Shown: positions 24,743 to 35,615, counted from the stretch's first letter. The stretch is 64,000 bases of DNA from Halomonas alimentaria (GCF_009902005.1 NZ_WUTT01000001.1:538609-602608), one strand, 5' to 3'. The notes: generated by a model from the letters alone, not told the origin. Numbers and translations: made by a program.

Positions 24743-27100
24743 ATGTTGCCCCACCGCCGCCTCGGTTCCTGTACCACTGCCTGGATGCTTTTCTACGGAC
24801 TGCTGCTGGGGCTGGCCGTCTGGCTGCTGCCCGCGGCGGCGGTTCAGGCCCAGGCAGTCAACCTGCCGGGCCTGGTGACCTCCGCGGAAGATCAGCAGCA
24901 GCATGATCCCCAGGCCTTCCAGGAGTCGCTGGAGCGCATCATCGTGACTCTCGAGGACGCCGAGCGGCGCAGCCAGCTGCTGGAGAGCCTGCAGGACCTG
25001 CAGAAAGTGCACGGCGAGGCCACCGAGGAGAGCGGCATCACCCCGCGCGAGGGGCTGCTTGGCGCCCTGGCAGAGACCATCAGTGACCTGGGCCAGCAGG
25101 CCGAGGGGCAGGATTCCCCGCTGGCGCGCTGGCAGGCCCAGCTGCAGCAGGGCTGGCGTGACCTGAGTGCCCTGGTGGCCGAGACCGGCAATGCCGACCT
25201 GATCCGCTTCGCGGTGGAGGCGGCGGTGCTGCTGGTGATCTGGGGCGGTCTGCTGGTGATCCTGATCGCCCTGGGCCGCCTGCTGGCGAGGCGGCGCGGT
25301 TGGCCCCTGGACCTGCCCCGCGAGCCGCGGGCCTGGCTGCTTACTGTGCACTTCCTGCGCCGCATGCTGCCCTGGGCACTGGCCTTCGCGCTGGTCCTGG
25401 GGATCGCCCAGCTGGTACCGCCCAGCAGCGGTCGCGTGCTGGCGCTGGTGGTGGCCTATATCGCGCTGTGTGGTCGCACCCTGTCGGTGGTGGTGGAGAC
25501 CTTCGTTTCGGAGTTTACCCGCGGCCACCGCTTCGTGGCGGTGCAACTGGTGCAGCACTACGGCCTGCGACCCCTGTTCGTGATCGGCGCCCTGGTGGCG
25601 CTGGGCGATGCCTTCAATTCCGGGCGTCTCACCGGTCTGCTCGGTGCCGAACTCGCCGGGCTGCTCTCGGTGCTGGCCAACATGCTGGCGGCGCTGCTCA
25701 GTGTGCGCTTCATCCTCAGCTTCAAGCGGCCCATCGAGCACATCATCCGCAACCGCCCCTGGCGCGAGCGCCGCGAGACCGGCGCCAGTGCCAGCATCGT
25801 GCAGGTACTGGGCAGCCTGTGGCACGTGCCGGCGCTGCTGCTGGTGGGGGGCTCGCTGGTGGCCATCTTCGTCACCGGTGGTGATGTGGGCACCGCCCTG
25901 GCGCGCTCGATCATCTCGGCGGCGCTGCTGATCCTGGCCCTGGTGGTCACCGGCCTGGTGCGTCGCCATGGTGAACGCCGCAAGCGTCAGCAGCGCCGGC
26001 GGCGTGTCAGCCAGTACCGCGTTCGCCTCGAGCGTTTCGGCTATGTACTGGCCCACGTCGCTACCTGGCTGGCCTTCGCCGAGCTGTCGTTGCAGGTGTG
26101 GGGCGGATCCCTGCTGGGCATCGGCAGCCAGGGCGTGGCCAGTGCGCGCATCGGCCAGGCACTGCTGGCCATTGCCCTGACCCTGCTGCTGGCCTGGCTG
26201 GCGTGGATCTTCGCCGACACCGCCATCCAGCGGGCGTTGACCAGCTCGGCGCGCTCCCGCGGGCGGCGGGTCAACCAGGCCCGTGCCCAGACCATCACGC
26301 CGATGATCCGCAACGTCATCTTCACCGCCATCGTGATCATCGCCGGCATCGTCGGGCTGGCCAACCTGGGGGTGAACGTCACACCGCTGCTGGCCGGTGC
26401 CGGTGTCATCGGCCTGGCACTCGGCTTCGGCGCCCAGACGCTGGTGCAGGACCTGATCACCGGCATCTTCATCCTGATCGAGGACTCCCTGGCGGTGGAC
26501 GACTTCGTCGAGATCAACGGTCACATGGGCACGGTGGAGGGGCTGACCCTGCGCACCGTGCGCCTGCGCGACCTCGACGGGATCGTGCATATCATCACCT
26601 TCAGCCGCATCGACTCGATCCACAACATGTCGCGGCAGTTCGGCATCGCGCTGATGAAGATCCGCATTCCCTACGAAATGAAGATCGACGATGCCATCAC
26701 CCTGATGCAGGAGACCGCCCAGGCGCTGCGCCAGGACCCCATGATGCGCCACTACATCTGGTCACCGCTGGAGATGCAGGACATCCATGCCTTCGAGGAT
26801 GGCTGCCCGATCCTGCGTATGCGCTTCCGCACTGCACCGGAGATGCAGTGGGACGTGGCGCGGGCCTTCAACCTGCTGCTCAAGCAGCGCATGGAGTCCC
26901 AGGGCGTCGACCTCGGCGTGCCGCGGCTCAGCGTCAGCATGGAGGGGCGTGGCGGTGGCCGCCTGGATGGTTCCAGCGAGCATGGCGATGAGCGGGCCAG
27001 CGAGCGCGATGCCGCCGGTCGCGCCCCGGGGCGTGCCGGGGTTGCCGACCCGCACCATCAGACGAGCAGCAGCGGCGGCTCGCCGGACCCGGGGCAGTAG
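24743..27100 (+). CDS. MscS-type mechanosensitive channel, large form
   Basis: 785 residues from ATG 24743 (GGGAG upstream). Signal peptide to about residue 32 (ending AAAVQAQA), a periplasmic helical region (~35-150), about ten membrane helices, then the conserved MscS pore and beta domain: PLLAGAGVIGLALGFGAQTLVQD and FVEINGHMGTVEGLTLRTVRLRDLDG. The final ~60 residues are low-complexity and polar. Likely releases solutes on osmotic downshift. A 38-base gap separates it from the next gene on the same strand. Confidence 0.92.
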   Translation: MLPHRRLGSCTTAWMLFYGLLLGLAVWLLPAAAVQAQAVNLPGLVTSAEDQQQHDPQAFQESLERIIVTLEDAERRSQLLESLQDLQKVHGEATEESGITPREGLLGALAETISDLGQQAEGQDSPLARWQAQLQQGWRDLSALVAETGNADLIRFAVEAAVLLVIWGGLLVILIALGRLLARRRGWPLDLPREPRAWLLTVHFLRRMLPWALAFALVLGIAQLVPPSSGRVLALVVAYIALCGRTLSVVVETFVSEFTRGHRFVAVQLVQHYGLRPLFVIGALVALGDAFNSGRLTGLLGAELAGLLSVLANMLAALLSVRFILSFKRPIEHIIRNRPWRERRETGASASIVQVLGSLWHVPALLLVGGSLVAIFVTGGDVGTALARSIISAALLILALVVTGLVRRHGERRKRQQRRRRVSQYRVRLERFGYVLAHVATWLAFAELSLQVWGGSLLGIGSQGVASARIGQALLAIALTLLLAWLAWIFADTAIQRALTSSARSRGRRVNQARAQTITPMIRNVIFTAIVIIAGIVGLANLGVNVTPLLAGAGVIGLALGFGAQTLVQDLITGIFILIEDSLAVDDFVEINGHMGTVEGLTLRTVRLRDLDGIVHIITFSRIDSIHNMSRQFGIALMKIRIPYEMKIDDAITLMQETAQALRQDPMMRHYIWSPLEMQDIHAFEDGCPILRMRFRTAPEMQWDVARAFNLLLKQRMESQGVDLGVPRLSVSMEGRGGGRLDGSSEHGDERASERDAAGRAPGRAGVADPHHQTSSSGGSPDPGQ

Positions 27101-27138
27101 ATGCGCAGGTATCGTGAACCTTGCAGCGAGGCCCATGC

Positions 27139-28644
27139 GTGATCCACGTCGAACGCCAGGACAGCCTGCACCTCAAGGTCTCCCGCGTGCTGCAGGAGGA
27201 GACCTCGCACCGGCTCGATCTCTACCTGTTCGTGCCCGGCGAGCTGGGGCTGACCGGCCAGGTGATCGCCGAGGAGGACTTCTACCACGCCGCGATCCAG
27301 GTCAAGCGCACCTACTTCAGCGATCGCTACCGGCTACCGCTGGTGCTCAGCCGCCTGGCCGAGCGTGGCAGGCTGGATGCCGAGCACTACCGTCTCAGCC
27401 TGAGCCTCTACGCCTATCAGTACGTGGTGGCCATGGAGAGCGCCGCCGGGCCGTTGATCGATGATGCCCGTCGTGCGCTGAAGGCAGAGAAAGCCGAGAA
27501 GGCAGAAAAGGGAGAAAAGGCAGATACAGCCACCAACGGGCGGGCGTCGGAGGGGCGTAGCCAGCCGGTGAAGGAAGAGGCGGGCGAGCAGCCCCCCAGC
27601 CTCGAGCAGCGCCTGGCCGAGCATGTTGACCTGGCGGTGAGCATCCTGCGCCGCCTGCGCCGTCATGAGCCCAGCGAGGAGAGTCTGCACCGCTATTTCG
27701 CCACCATCGACAACTACCTCTCCTGGTTCACGGAACAGCGCCTGCTGGCACTGCTCGCCGGACTGCCGCGGGGGGCGCGTTTCCGGCCGGTGCGCGCACG
27801 CCTGGTGGCGATCTGCCGCGCCGAGGACGACTACCGTCGCGAGCGCGAGTACAACTCCGAGCGGGTGACGCGTGACCCCACGCGGATGTCCAACAAGATG
27901 CGCCTGCTGCGTAGGCTGATCGAATACCCGGTGACCCTCAAGCAGAAGACCCAGGAGCTGGGTAACGCCGAGCAGAAGGCAGTGAAGGCGCTGGCCACCG
28001 CGGTGGTGATGGTGTTCGTCTCGCTGGGTCTGCTTCGCGTGCGCGACACCCTGGCCGATATCACCGCGCTGTTCGTGCTGGCCATGGCCGGCATCTATGC
28101 GCTGCGCGAGGTCTTCAAGGACGACCTGCGCAACACCCTGTGGCGACTCCTGCGCCGTGGCCGACCCAAGTGGCGCCGCCAGTATCTGGACCCGACCCGC
28201 AATCAGGTAGTGGGCCGCCAGCTGGAGTGGTTCGACTACAAGCGCTACCCCAGGCTCGACGAGGAGATCAAGCGCGTGCGCAAGCGCAGCGTGGCCCAGC
28301 GTGAGGAGATCGTGCTGCACTACCGCTCACGTTCGCGGATGTCGCCGACGCGCTTCCTCAGCGGCTATGACCACACCCGCGAGACACTGGCCCTGGACCT
28401 GTCGCCGATCGCTCGACTGATGGACAAGGGCAGCCGGCGGGTCTACCGGCTGGAGGAGGGCGACCAGGTGGTGCGCGAGGAGGTGGAGAAGCGCCACCTC
28501 CTCAATCTGGTGATCCGCGAGACCCAGGGCGATGGCCCACCCACCCTGCAGCGCTGGAAGGTAGTGATGAGCCGTTCGCGGATCGTCGACGTGGAGCGGG
28601 TCCACGCCGAGGGTCCAGGGCATGAGGACGAGCCGGGCGGGTGA
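27139..28644 (+). CDS. unrecognised membrane-anchored protein, 501 residues
   Basis: Start GTG 27139 (GCGAGG upstream); TTG 27121 is an alternative. I do not recognise the family. Features: a soluble N-terminal domain (1-110), a Lys/Glu repeat (about 115-128, KAEKAEKAEKGEK), a helical region, two adjacent membrane helices (~283-299 and ~304-323) and a soluble C-terminal domain of ~175 residues. It follows the MscS gene closely on the same strand and may act with it at the inner membrane (inference). Confidence 0.8.
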   Translation: MIHVERQDSLHLKVSRVLQEETSHRLDLYLFVPGELGLTGQVIAEEDFYHAAIQVKRTYFSDRYRLPLVLSRLAERGRLDAEHYRLSLSLYAYQYVVAMESAAGPLIDDARRALKAEKAEKAEKGEKADTATNGRASEGRSQPVKEEAGEQPPSLEQRLAEHVDLAVSILRRLRRHEPSEESLHRYFATIDNYLSWFTEQRLLALLAGLPRGARFRPVRARLVAICRAEDDYRREREYNSERVTRDPTRMSNKMRLLRRLIEYPVTLKQKTQELGNAEQKAVKALATAVVMVFVSLGLLRVRDTLADITALFVLAMAGIYALREVFKDDLRNTLWRLLRRGRPKWRRQYLDPTRNQVVGRQLEWFDYKRYPRLDEEIKRVRKRSVAQREEIVLHYRSRSRMSPTRFLSGYDHTRETLALDLSPIARLMDKGSRRVYRLEEGDQVVREEVEKRHLLNLVIRETQGDGPPTLQRWKVVMSRSRIVDVERVHAEGPGHEDEPGG

Positions 28645-28665
28645 GTCTCCGGAAGGGGCAGCCGC

Positions 28666-29076
28666 TCAGAGGGCTTGGCCGAGGTTCTCCGGCCCGAAGG
28701 CGTCGGGGAGCAGCTCGGCCATGCTGTACTCCTTCAGCAACTCGCCGTCGGCATCCACCACGCGGATGCGGGTGTGCTCGTCGGCGAACTCGCGGATGCG
28801 CTGGCGGCAGTCACCGCAGGGGGTGCAGAGGTGTTCGCCGGGCCCGATCACCCACACTTCGCGCAGGCGGCGCTCGCCGGCGCTGACCATGGCGGAAATG
28901 GCCGAGGCCTCGGCACACAGCCCCTTGTAGTGGGCCACCTCGACGTTGGCGCCGGCGTAGCGGGTGCCGCTCTCGCCGATTACCAGCGCGCCCACCGGGT
29001 GGCGGGAGTAGGGGGCGTAGGCGTTGCCGCGCACCGCCACCAGGGTCTCGATCAGGGTCGCATCGGCTGCGCTCAC
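28666..29076 (-). CDS. cdd: cytidine deaminase
   Basis: 136 residues, the short tetrameric type. Zinc/catalytic motifs: CAEASAI with the proton-shuttle glutamate and PCGDCRQ with two zinc cysteines. The start is GTG 29076, overlapping the deoC stop by four bases. Converts cytidine/deoxycytidine to uridine forms for salvage. Confidence 0.95.
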   Translation of the reverse strand: MSAADATLIETLVAVRGNAYAPYSRHPVGALVIGESGTRYAGANVEVAHYKGLCAEASAISAMVSAGERRLREVWVIGPGEHLCTPCGDCRQRIREFADEHTRIRVVDADGELLKEYSMAELLPDAFGPENLGQAL

Positions 29077-29858
29077 GCCTTGCCTCCGGCCGGTGCCACT
29101 GCCATGCCCAGGGCGACCAGCAGGTCATCGAACAGGTCGGAAGCACCGAAGCGGAAGTGTCCGGGGGTGATCCAGTTGGCGCCCATCACCCGCTCGGCCA
29201 GTGCCAGGTAGGCCTGGGCATCCTCGGTGGTGCGCACGCCACCGGCGACCTTGATGCCGACGTCGCGGCCGCTGGCCTTGATCGCCTCGAGCAGGATCTC
29301 GGCAGCCTCCAGGGTGGCATTGACGGTCACCTTGCCGGTGGAGGTCTTGAGGAAGTCGGCGCCGCCCTCGATGGCGAGCTCGGCGGCGCGGCGGATCAGC
29401 GCCGGGTCCTTGAGCTCGCCGGTCTCGAGGATCACCTTGAGGGTGGCATCGCCGCAGGCCTGGTGGCAGCAGGCGACCAGTTCGCGACCGGTCTCCTCGT
29501 CGCCGGCCAGCAGGGTGCGCCAGGGGAAGACCACGTCCACCTCGTCGGCCCCGGCGGCCACCGCCTCGCGGCTCTCGCGGGCGACGGCCATGATGTCGTC
29601 ACCGCCATGGGGGAAGTTGGTCACCGTGGCCACCCGCACCTTGCCGGCGAGATCCAGCGCCTTGAGGGTGCGTTGGGCGGTGGTGACGAAGGCCGGGTAG
29701 ACACACACCGCGGCGGGGGTGCCGGCGGGGGTGCGAGCACGACGGCACAGCGATTCGATGCCGCGGTCTGTGTCGTCGTCGTTGAGGCTGGTGAGGTCCA
29801 TCAGGGGCAGCGCCTGGCGGGCGGTGCGCTGGAGGTCATTGGTCATGGAAGCATCCAT
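29073..29858 (-). CDS. deoC: deoxyribose-phosphate aldolase
   Basis: 261 residues. DeoC class I aldolase: Schiff-base lysine in FLKTSTGK, LMDLTSLNDDDTD near the N-terminus and VAGGVRTTEDA. It splits deoxyribose 5-phosphate into acetaldehyde and glyceraldehyde 3-phosphate. The internal ATG at 29846 (MTNDL) aligns better with the E. coli start; neither has a strong ribosome site. Between nupC and cdd. Confidence 0.94.
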   Translation of the reverse strand: MDASMTNDLQRTARQALPLMDLTSLNDDDTDRGIESLCRRARTPAGTPAAVCVYPAFVTTAQRTLKALDLAGKVRVATVTNFPHGGDDIMAVARESREAVAAGADEVDVVFPWRTLLAGDEETGRELVACCHQACGDATLKVILETGELKDPALIRRAAELAIEGGADFLKTSTGKVTVNATLEAAEILLEAIKASGRDVGIKVAGGVRTTEDAQAYLALAERVMGANWITPGHFRFGASDLFDDLLVALGMAVAPAGGKA

Positions 29859-29928
29859 TGGTCGCGGGGTGTCAGGGTGTCTGGTGGCGCCCCGGGGGCG
29901 GGGCGCGAAGGCGGGGCGGACGCCGGTA

Positions 29929-31203
29929 TCAGCCGGCCGCCGCCAGCGCCATGAAGAAGCCAGCGATGGAGGCCGACATCAGGTTGGAGAGGGTGCCGGC
30001 CAGTACCGCCTTGAGGCCGTAGCGGGCGATCTCGTGGCGGCGAATGGGAGCGATGCTGCCCAGGCCGCCGAGCAGGACGGCGATGGAAGAGAGGTTGGCG
30101 AAGCCGCACAAGGCAAACGACAGGATCGCCATGGTGTGAGGAGTCATCACCTGGCCGGTGGCAGCCACCACTTCCTCGCCGCTCAGGTAGGGGCCGAGGT
30201 TGATGAATGCCACGAACTCATTGACCACGATCTTCTGGCCGATGAAGGAGCCGGCCAGGGTGGCCTCCTCCCAAGGGATGCCGAGCAGGAAGGCGAGCGG
30301 TGCGAACAGCCAGCCGAGTATCCACTCCAGGCTGAGCTGCTCGAGGCCGACCCAGCCGCCGATGCCCCCCAGCATGCCGTTGATCAGGGCGATCAGGCCG
30401 ATGAAGGCGAGCATCATGGCGCCGATGTTGGCGGCCAGCATCAACCCCGAGGAGGCTCCTGCTGCGGCGGCGTCGATCACGTTGCTGGGCTTGTCGACGT
30501 CCTCCTCGTGCTCCTCCTCGATCTTCGAGACGCTGTCCTCGGGTTCGCGGGTCTCGGGCATGATCAGCTTGGCGAACAGCAGCCCGCCCGGGGCGGCCAT
30601 GAAGGAGGCGGCCACCAGGTACTCCATGGGCACACCCATGGCGGCGTAGCCGGCGAGCACCGAGCCGGCCACCGAAGCCAGCCCCCCGCACATCACCGCG
30701 AACAGCTGCGAGGGGGTCATGCGGGCGATGAAGGGGCGCACCACCAGTGGCGCCTCGGTCTGGCCGACGAAGATATTGGCGGTGGCGGAGAGCGACTCGG
30801 TGCGCGAGGTGCCCAGCGCCTTCTGCAGGGCGCCCCCCAGGATGCGGATCACCCACTGCATGATCCCCAGGTGGTAGAGCACGGCAATCAGCGAGGAGAA
30901 GAAGATGATCACCGGCAGCACCTTGATGGCGAAGACGAAGCCGATGTTGTCGACCTCGGCCAGCCCGCCGAAGACGAAGCCGATGCCGTCGTTGGCATAG
31001 AGCACCACCTGGCTGACGGCGTCGGAGATGGCCTTGAGCACGGTCTGGCCGAAGGGCACGTAGAGCACGAAGGCGCCGATGCCGACCTGGATGGCGAAGG
31101 CGCCGCCTACCGTGCGCAGGCGGATCGACCGGCGGTCGTAGGAGAAGATCAGGGCGATGATTATCAGCGTCACCATCCCGACGAGGCTCATGAAGAGTGT
31201 CAT
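29929..31203 (-). CDS. nupC: NupC-type concentrative nucleoside transporter
   Basis: 424 residues from ATG 31203 (GGGAG-type site upstream). Multi-pass CNT fold with family motifs [12 protein letters not shown] and [10 protein letters not shown] and the C-terminal [12 protein letters not shown]. Imports nucleosides with a cation. First gene of a nupC-deoC-cdd salvage operon; a 70-base gap separates it from deoC. Confidence 0.94.
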   Translation of the reverse strand: MTLFMSLVGMVTLIIIALIFSYDRRSIRLRTVGGAFAIQVGIGAFVLYVPFGQTVLKAISDAVSQVVLYANDGIGFVFGGLAEVDNIGFVFAIKVLPVIIFFSSLIAVLYHLGIMQWVIRILGGALQKALGTSRTESLSATANIFVGQTEAPLVVRPFIARMTPSQLFAVMCGGLASVAGSVLAGYAAMGVPMEYLVAASFMAAPGGLLFAKLIMPETREPEDSVSKIEEEHEEDVDKPSNVIDAAAAGASSGLMLAANIGAMMLAFIGLIALINGMLGGIGGWVGLEQLSLEWILGWLFAPLAFLLGIPWEEATLAGSFIGQKIVVNEFVAFINLGPYLSGEEVVAATGQVMTPHTMAILSFALCGFANLSSIAVLLGGLGSIAPIRRHEIARYGLKAVLAGTLSNLMSASIAGFFMALAAAG

Positions 31204-31399
31204 GGGAGTCCTGCCCGTTTGTCGTGGATTGTTGCAGCAGACGGTGCCAAGCGAAGCGGGCAAATATACCAGTCTGGCCGGCAGGCTTCGACCGGAGCCC
31301 TCGATCCTGCGTTGACAGTTTTTGGCCTGGATCAAGGCGAAGCGTTCAGGGCATTGCTATGTTGCTTGTACAAGCCCCTGAACCCGCTGGAGAACATCG

Positions 31400-32080
31400 A
31401 TGCAAGCCGCCGATATCATGACCCGTAATGTCATCACCGTAGGCCGAGACAGTGAAGTGCGCGAGATCGCCAGCCTGCTGCTCGAACATGGCATCAGTGC
31501 CGTGCCGGTGGTGGACGAGGCCGACAAGGTGCTGGGCATCGTCAGCGAGGGCGACCTGATCCGCCGCGTCGAGGACGACAAGCGCAACAAGTCCTGGTGG
31601 CTGCGGCTGTTCGCCGTCAACGATCCCGGCGAGTACGTCAAGTCACACGGGCGTCGCGCCCACGAGATCATGACCCCCGACCCGCTCACCATCGACGAGA
31701 CGATGCCACTGGCGAAGATCTCGCGCCTGCTGGAGAAGCACCACATCAAGCGTGTGCCGGTGGTGAAGGAGGGCAAGCTGGTGGGCATCGTCAGCCGCGC
31801 CAACCTGCTTCAGGGCTTCGCCGTGGCCGGCCCCGAGGCCTCTGCCAGTGCCGATGATCGCGAGATCCGCGAGGCGATCCTCAAGGAGATCGACGAGAAC
31901 ACCGGCGTGATGGTCGACCGTATCAACGTCATCGTCAGCCAGGGCAAGGTGGAGCTCTGGGGGCTGGTGGAGAGCGACAAGGAGCGCATGGCGGTGCAGG
32001 TCGCGGCCGAGAACACGGGAGGCGTCAAGGAGGTCAAGAACAACCTGGGCTACGTACCGCGTGGTTTCGGGGCAGCCTGA
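31400..32080 (+). CDS. CBS-pair and BON domain protein
   Basis: 226 residues: CBS 1 (about 1-60, DIMTRNVITV...VPVVDE), CBS 2 (about 88-142, EIMTPDPLTI...RVPVVKEGK), and a BON domain (about 152-218, with GKVELWGLVESDKE). CBS pairs bind adenosyl ligands; BON domains bind membranes or polysaccharides. Cytosolic, no signal peptide. Function unknown. Confidence 0.92.
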   Translation: MQAADIMTRNVITVGRDSEVREIASLLLEHGISAVPVVDEADKVLGIVSEGDLIRRVEDDKRNKSWWLRLFAVNDPGEYVKSHGRRAHEIMTPDPLTIDETMPLAKISRLLEKHHIKRVPVVKEGKLVGIVSRANLLQGFAVAGPEASASADDREIREAILKEIDENTGVMVDRINVIVSQGKVELWGLVESDKERMAVQVAAENTGGVKEVKNNLGYVPRGFGAA

Positions 32081-32122
32081 TCGTCGCATCAACGAGTGAC
32101 AGCAAGCGAAGCCTGACAACGT

Positions 32123-32152
32123 GAAGAGGGCGGCCCAGGGGCCGCCCTCTTC
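32123..32152 (+). terminator. terminator-like hairpin between convergent genes
   Basis: GAAGAGGGCGGCC (32123-32135) and its complement (32140-32152) with loop CAGG: a 13-bp perfect stem after the CBS-BON gene and before the convergent aminotransferase. No strong U-run. Confidence 0.55.
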
Positions 32153-32186
32153 GTATCATGCATGCCGTGATCGCCTGCGGATCCCC

Positions 32187-33341
32187 TCACGCCTCGTCGG
32201 GCGGAGTCGAGACCGGCTCCGAGACCTTCTCCAGAGCCTGGCGCAGGGTGTCGATGGTGCGCTGGTGATGGTGGAGCTTCTCGAGGCCGAACAGCCCGAT
32301 GCGGAAGGTCTGGAAACCTTCCCCTTCGTCGCACATCAGCGGTACGCCGCCGGCGACCTGCAGCCCCGCCTCGGCGAAGCGGCCGACGATGCCGGGGTCG
32401 TCGGTATAGCAGACCACCACGCCGGGGGATTCGTAGCCGGGGGCGGCCACGCTCTTGTAGCCGAAGTCGGCGAGCACTTCACGCACGCCGCTACCCAGCG
32501 CCTGCTGCTCGTCACGGACCTTGTCGAGGCCGTACTGCTCGATCTCCAGCATGACGTCGCGCAGCGTCACCAGGCCATCGGTGGGCAGGGTGGCGTGATA
32601 GGCATGGCCGCCATTCTCGTAGGCTTCCATGATCGAGAGCCACTTCTTCAGGTCACAGGCGAAGCTGGTGCTGGTGGTCTCCTCGATGGTCTCGCGGGCC
32701 AGGCGGGAGAGCATCACCATGGCGCAGCAGGGCGATGCACTCCAACCCTTCTGCGGCGCGCTAATCACCACATCGACGCCGAGGTCCTGCATGTCCACCC
32801 ACATGGTGCCGGAGGCGATGCAGTCGAGCACGAACAGGCCGCCCTCCTCGTGGATGGCATCGGCCACCTGACGGATGTAGTCGTCGGGCAGCATCATGCC
32901 CGAGGAGGTTTCCACGTGGGGGGCGAAGACGATGTCGGGCTGGGTGTCGCGAATGGTGTCGATCACGTCCTGCAGCGGCGCGGGGGCAAACGGCGAGGTA
33001 GTGTCATCCTCGTCGAGGCGACGCGCCTTGCGCACGTTGATGTCTGCCGGGATGTGGCCCATCTCGAGGATCTGGCTCCAGCGGTAGCTGAACCAGCCGT
33101 TGCGCAGTATCAGGGCGCGCCGGCCCTTGGTGAACTGGCGGGCGACGGCCTCCATGCCGAAGGTGCCGCTGCCGGGGACGATGACCACACTATGGGCGTT
33201 GTAGACTTCCTTGAGGTGCGAGGAGACCTCGCGCATCACCTCCTGGAAGCGCGCCGACATGTGGTTCAGCGAGCGGTCGGTATAGACCACCGAGTATTCC
33301 AGCAGGCCATCGGGGTCGACATCGGGAAGCAAGCCGGGCAT
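32187..33341 (-). CDS. class V aminotransferase (alanine-glyoxylate aminotransferase-like)
   Basis: 384 residues from ATG 33341, which has GGAG six bases upstream; ATG 33353 in the same frame is the alternative. PLP-dependent fold type I: PGSGTFGMEAVARQF, HVETSSGMM, and the PLP lysine in SAPQKGWSASP. The likely reaction is amino transfer between alanine (or serine) and glyoxylate or a related keto acid; the true substrates are not readable from sequence. Confidence 0.87.
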   Translation of the reverse strand: MPGLLPDVDPDGLLEYSVVYTDRSLNHMSARFQEVMREVSSHLKEVYNAHSVVIVPGSGTFGMEAVARQFTKGRRALILRNGWFSYRWSQILEMGHIPADINVRKARRLDEDDTTSPFAPAPLQDVIDTIRDTQPDIVFAPHVETSSGMMLPDDYIRQVADAIHEEGGLFVLDCIASGTMWVDMQDLGVDVVISAPQKGWSASPCCAMVMLSRLARETIEETTSTSFACDLKKWLSIMEAYENGGHAYHATLPTDGLVTLRDVMLEIEQYGLDKVRDEQQALGSGVREVLADFGYKSVAAPGYESPGVVVCYTDDPGIVGRFAEAGLQVAGGVPLMCDEGEGFQTFRIGLFGLEKLHHHQRTIDTLRQALEKVSEPVSTPPDEA

Positions 33342-33449
33342 CTCTTTCTCCATCTTGGTTCTGGCCTTCCAGGACGAAGGCAACGGGTTCCTCAAGCATA
33401 TTCCGATTGGCCAGCCGCGGCCAGTCACCGCGGCTGCTGCCTGGATGGC

Positions 33450-35615
33450 TCAGTCTGCCTGGGCCGCCTGGATGGCGGTCAGCGCAATGGTGTAGACGAT
33501 GTCATCCACCAGGGCGCCCCGGGAGAGGTCGTTCACCGGCTTATTGAGGCCCTGCAGCATGGGGCCGACGCTGACCACATGGGCGCTGCGCTGCACCGCC
33601 TTGTAGGTGGTGTTGCCGGTGTTGAGGTCGGGGAAGACGAACACCGTGGCGCGGCCGGCCACCGGGGAATCCGGTGCCTTCTGGCGGCCCACGCTTTCGA
33701 TGGCTGCGGCGTCGTACTGCAGAGGGCCGTCGATGCATAGGTCCGGTGCGCGCTCCCGGGCCAGCCGGGTGGCCTGGCGCACCTTCTCCACGTCGGCGCC
33801 GGAGCCGGACTCGCCGGTGGAGTAGCTGATCATCGCCACCCGCGGCTCGATGCCGAAGGCCGCCGCCGAGCGGGCGCTCTGGATGGCGATCTCGGCCAGG
33901 GTCTCGGCGTCGGGGTCCGGGTTCACCGCGCAGTCGCCATAGACCACCACCTGTTCGGGCAGCAGCATGAAGAAGATCGACGACACCTGGCGGTAGTCCG
34001 GGGATGTCTTGATCAGCTGGAAGGCGGGACGCACGGTGTTGGCCGTGGTGTGCACCGCCCCGGAGACCAGGCCGTCGACCTCGTCCTCGGCGAGCATCAT
34101 GGTGCCGAGCACCACGTTGTCCTGCAGCTGATCCTCGGCGGTGAGCTCGTTCACCTTGCCGGCACGGCGCTCCACCATGGGCGCCACGTAGCGCTGGCGG
34201 ATGGCGGCGGGGTCGATGATCTCGAGCCCCTCTGGCAGCTCGATGCCGCGCTGACTGGCCACCTCCTGGATCTCCTCGCGCCTGCCGAGCAGCACGCAGC
34301 GGGCGATGCCGCGCTGCTGGCAGATCACCGCGGCCTCCACGGTGCGTGGCTCGTTGCCTTCCGGCAGCACGATGCGCCGGTCGGCACGCTGGGCCAGCTG
34401 TACCAGCTGATGGCGGAAGGCGGCGGGGGAGAGCCGGCGCGGATAGCCCCGACTCAGGGTCTCCTTGAGCCATGGCAGGTCGAGGTGGCCGGCGACGAAG
34501 CGCGTCACCTGCTCGGCGCGTTTGGCATCGTCGATGGGGATGTCGTTGGCCATGCGGTCGAGGCGCTTGGCGGTATCGAAGCTGTCCGAGTCCACCGCCA
34601 GCACCGGCAGGCCACTGCGCAGCGCGGGACGGCAGATATCCACCATCGACTCGCTGGGCCGCTCGCCGTGGGTGAGCAGTACGCCTGCCAGCGGCACGCC
34701 ATTCATGGTGGAGAGTGCGGAGGCCAGCAGGATGTCGTCGCGATCGCCCGGGGAGACGATCAGCCGCCCCGGCTTGAACACGTGAAGCGCCCGGGAGGCG
34801 CTGCGCGCACACAGGCTGGTGCCCATCACCCGGCGCGTGGAGGCCTCGCCCTCGTGCAGGAACTGGGCGCCCAGCGCGCGGGCCACATCGATGACCCGCG
34901 GCGCGGAGAGGGCGTCGTGCCAGGGCACGGCGCCGATCAGCCGGAACTGCTGGCCATCCAGGGCGGGCAGGTACTGGCGCAGGGTGTCGGCCAGTTCGCC
35001 GTTGGTGTGCGCGGCCAGTTCGGGAGCGGCGAGCGGGGGCGCGGTGGCCGTTTCCGGCAGCGGGCGCACGCGCATCAGGATGCAGCCCAGGGTGCGCGAG
35101 GAGCGCGCGCCGTCGAAGGGCTGGGCATGGATATCGAGCTGCTCCGCCAGCTGGCGGGGATCGCTCAGGTCACCGTCGGCCACCAGGATCACCCTGGCAT
35201 CCAGGGCGCGGGCCAGCTCGGCGTTGAGCTGGCCGGCATAACTGCTCTGAGGGCTGGCCACCAGGCCCTCGACCACCACCAGGTCGGGGCGTGTCTCCTC
35301 CTCGCCGGCGGCGGCTCGCGTGTGCCTGGCGACCGCCTCCTCCATCAGGTCGGCGATGCGGTCGTCGCGCAGCAGCCGCTCCACGCGCATCTGTGGCAGT
35401 GGCTCGGGGGGTGTCAGCCCCAGGGTGCTGCGAGCCAGCGCCGTTGAGCGGTCCGGACCGGGCCCGTTGAACTCATCCTGACGGAAGGGTCGCAGGAAGC
35501 TGGCCTTGAGGCCCAGGGTGTCCAGGGCGCGAATCAGCCCCAGGCAGGCGGAGGTGAGGCCGACACCGGTGCCGGTGGGCACCAGCAGCAGGGTGCGGGG
35601 ATCGGGACGCGTCAT
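33450..35615 (-). CDS. pta: phosphate acetyltransferase (long form)
   Basis: 721 residues, the E. coli-like three-part form: N-terminal P-loop/BioD-like domain ([11 protein letters not shown] at 12-22), a central DRTGG domain and a C-terminal catalytic PTA_PTB domain ([46 protein letters not shown]). Interconverts acetyl-CoA and acetyl phosphate. The ATG at 35615 overlaps the ackA stop (ATGA). Confidence 0.95.
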   Translation of the reverse strand: MTRPDPRTLLLVPTGTGVGLTSACLGLIRALDTLGLKASFLRPFRQDEFNGPGPDRSTALARSTLGLTPPEPLPQMRVERLLRDDRIADLMEEAVARHTRAAAGEEETRPDLVVVEGLVASPQSSYAGQLNAELARALDARVILVADGDLSDPRQLAEQLDIHAQPFDGARSSRTLGCILMRVRPLPETATAPPLAAPELAAHTNGELADTLRQYLPALDGQQFRLIGAVPWHDALSAPRVIDVARALGAQFLHEGEASTRRVMGTSLCARSASRALHVFKPGRLIVSPGDRDDILLASALSTMNGVPLAGVLLTHGERPSESMVDICRPALRSGLPVLAVDSDSFDTAKRLDRMANDIPIDDAKRAEQVTRFVAGHLDLPWLKETLSRGYPRRLSPAAFRHQLVQLAQRADRRIVLPEGNEPRTVEAAVICQQRGIARCVLLGRREEIQEVASQRGIELPEGLEIIDPAAIRQRYVAPMVERRAGKVNELTAEDQLQDNVVLGTMMLAEDEVDGLVSGAVHTTANTVRPAFQLIKTSPDYRQVSSIFFMLLPEQVVVYGDCAVNPDPDAETLAEIAIQSARSAAAFGIEPRVAMISYSTGESGSGADVEKVRQATRLARERAPDLCIDGPLQYDAAAIESVGRQKAPDSPVAGRATVFVFPDLNTGNTTYKAVQRSAHVVSVGPMLQGLNKPVNDLSRGALVDDIVYTIALTAIQAAQAD

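Noticed and set aside
24659..26752. A 697-codon - strand frame opposite the MscS gene
   Set aside because: Composition (Gln/His/Gly/Ala) and lack of motifs indicate an antisense shadow in high-GC DNA.
29719..31428. A 569-codon + strand frame opposite nupC
   Set aside because: Antisense shadow of a membrane protein; nupC has clear family motifs.
32121..33740. A 539-codon + strand frame opposite the aminotransferase
   Set aside because: Antisense shadow; it crosses two real genes and a terminator-like hairpin.
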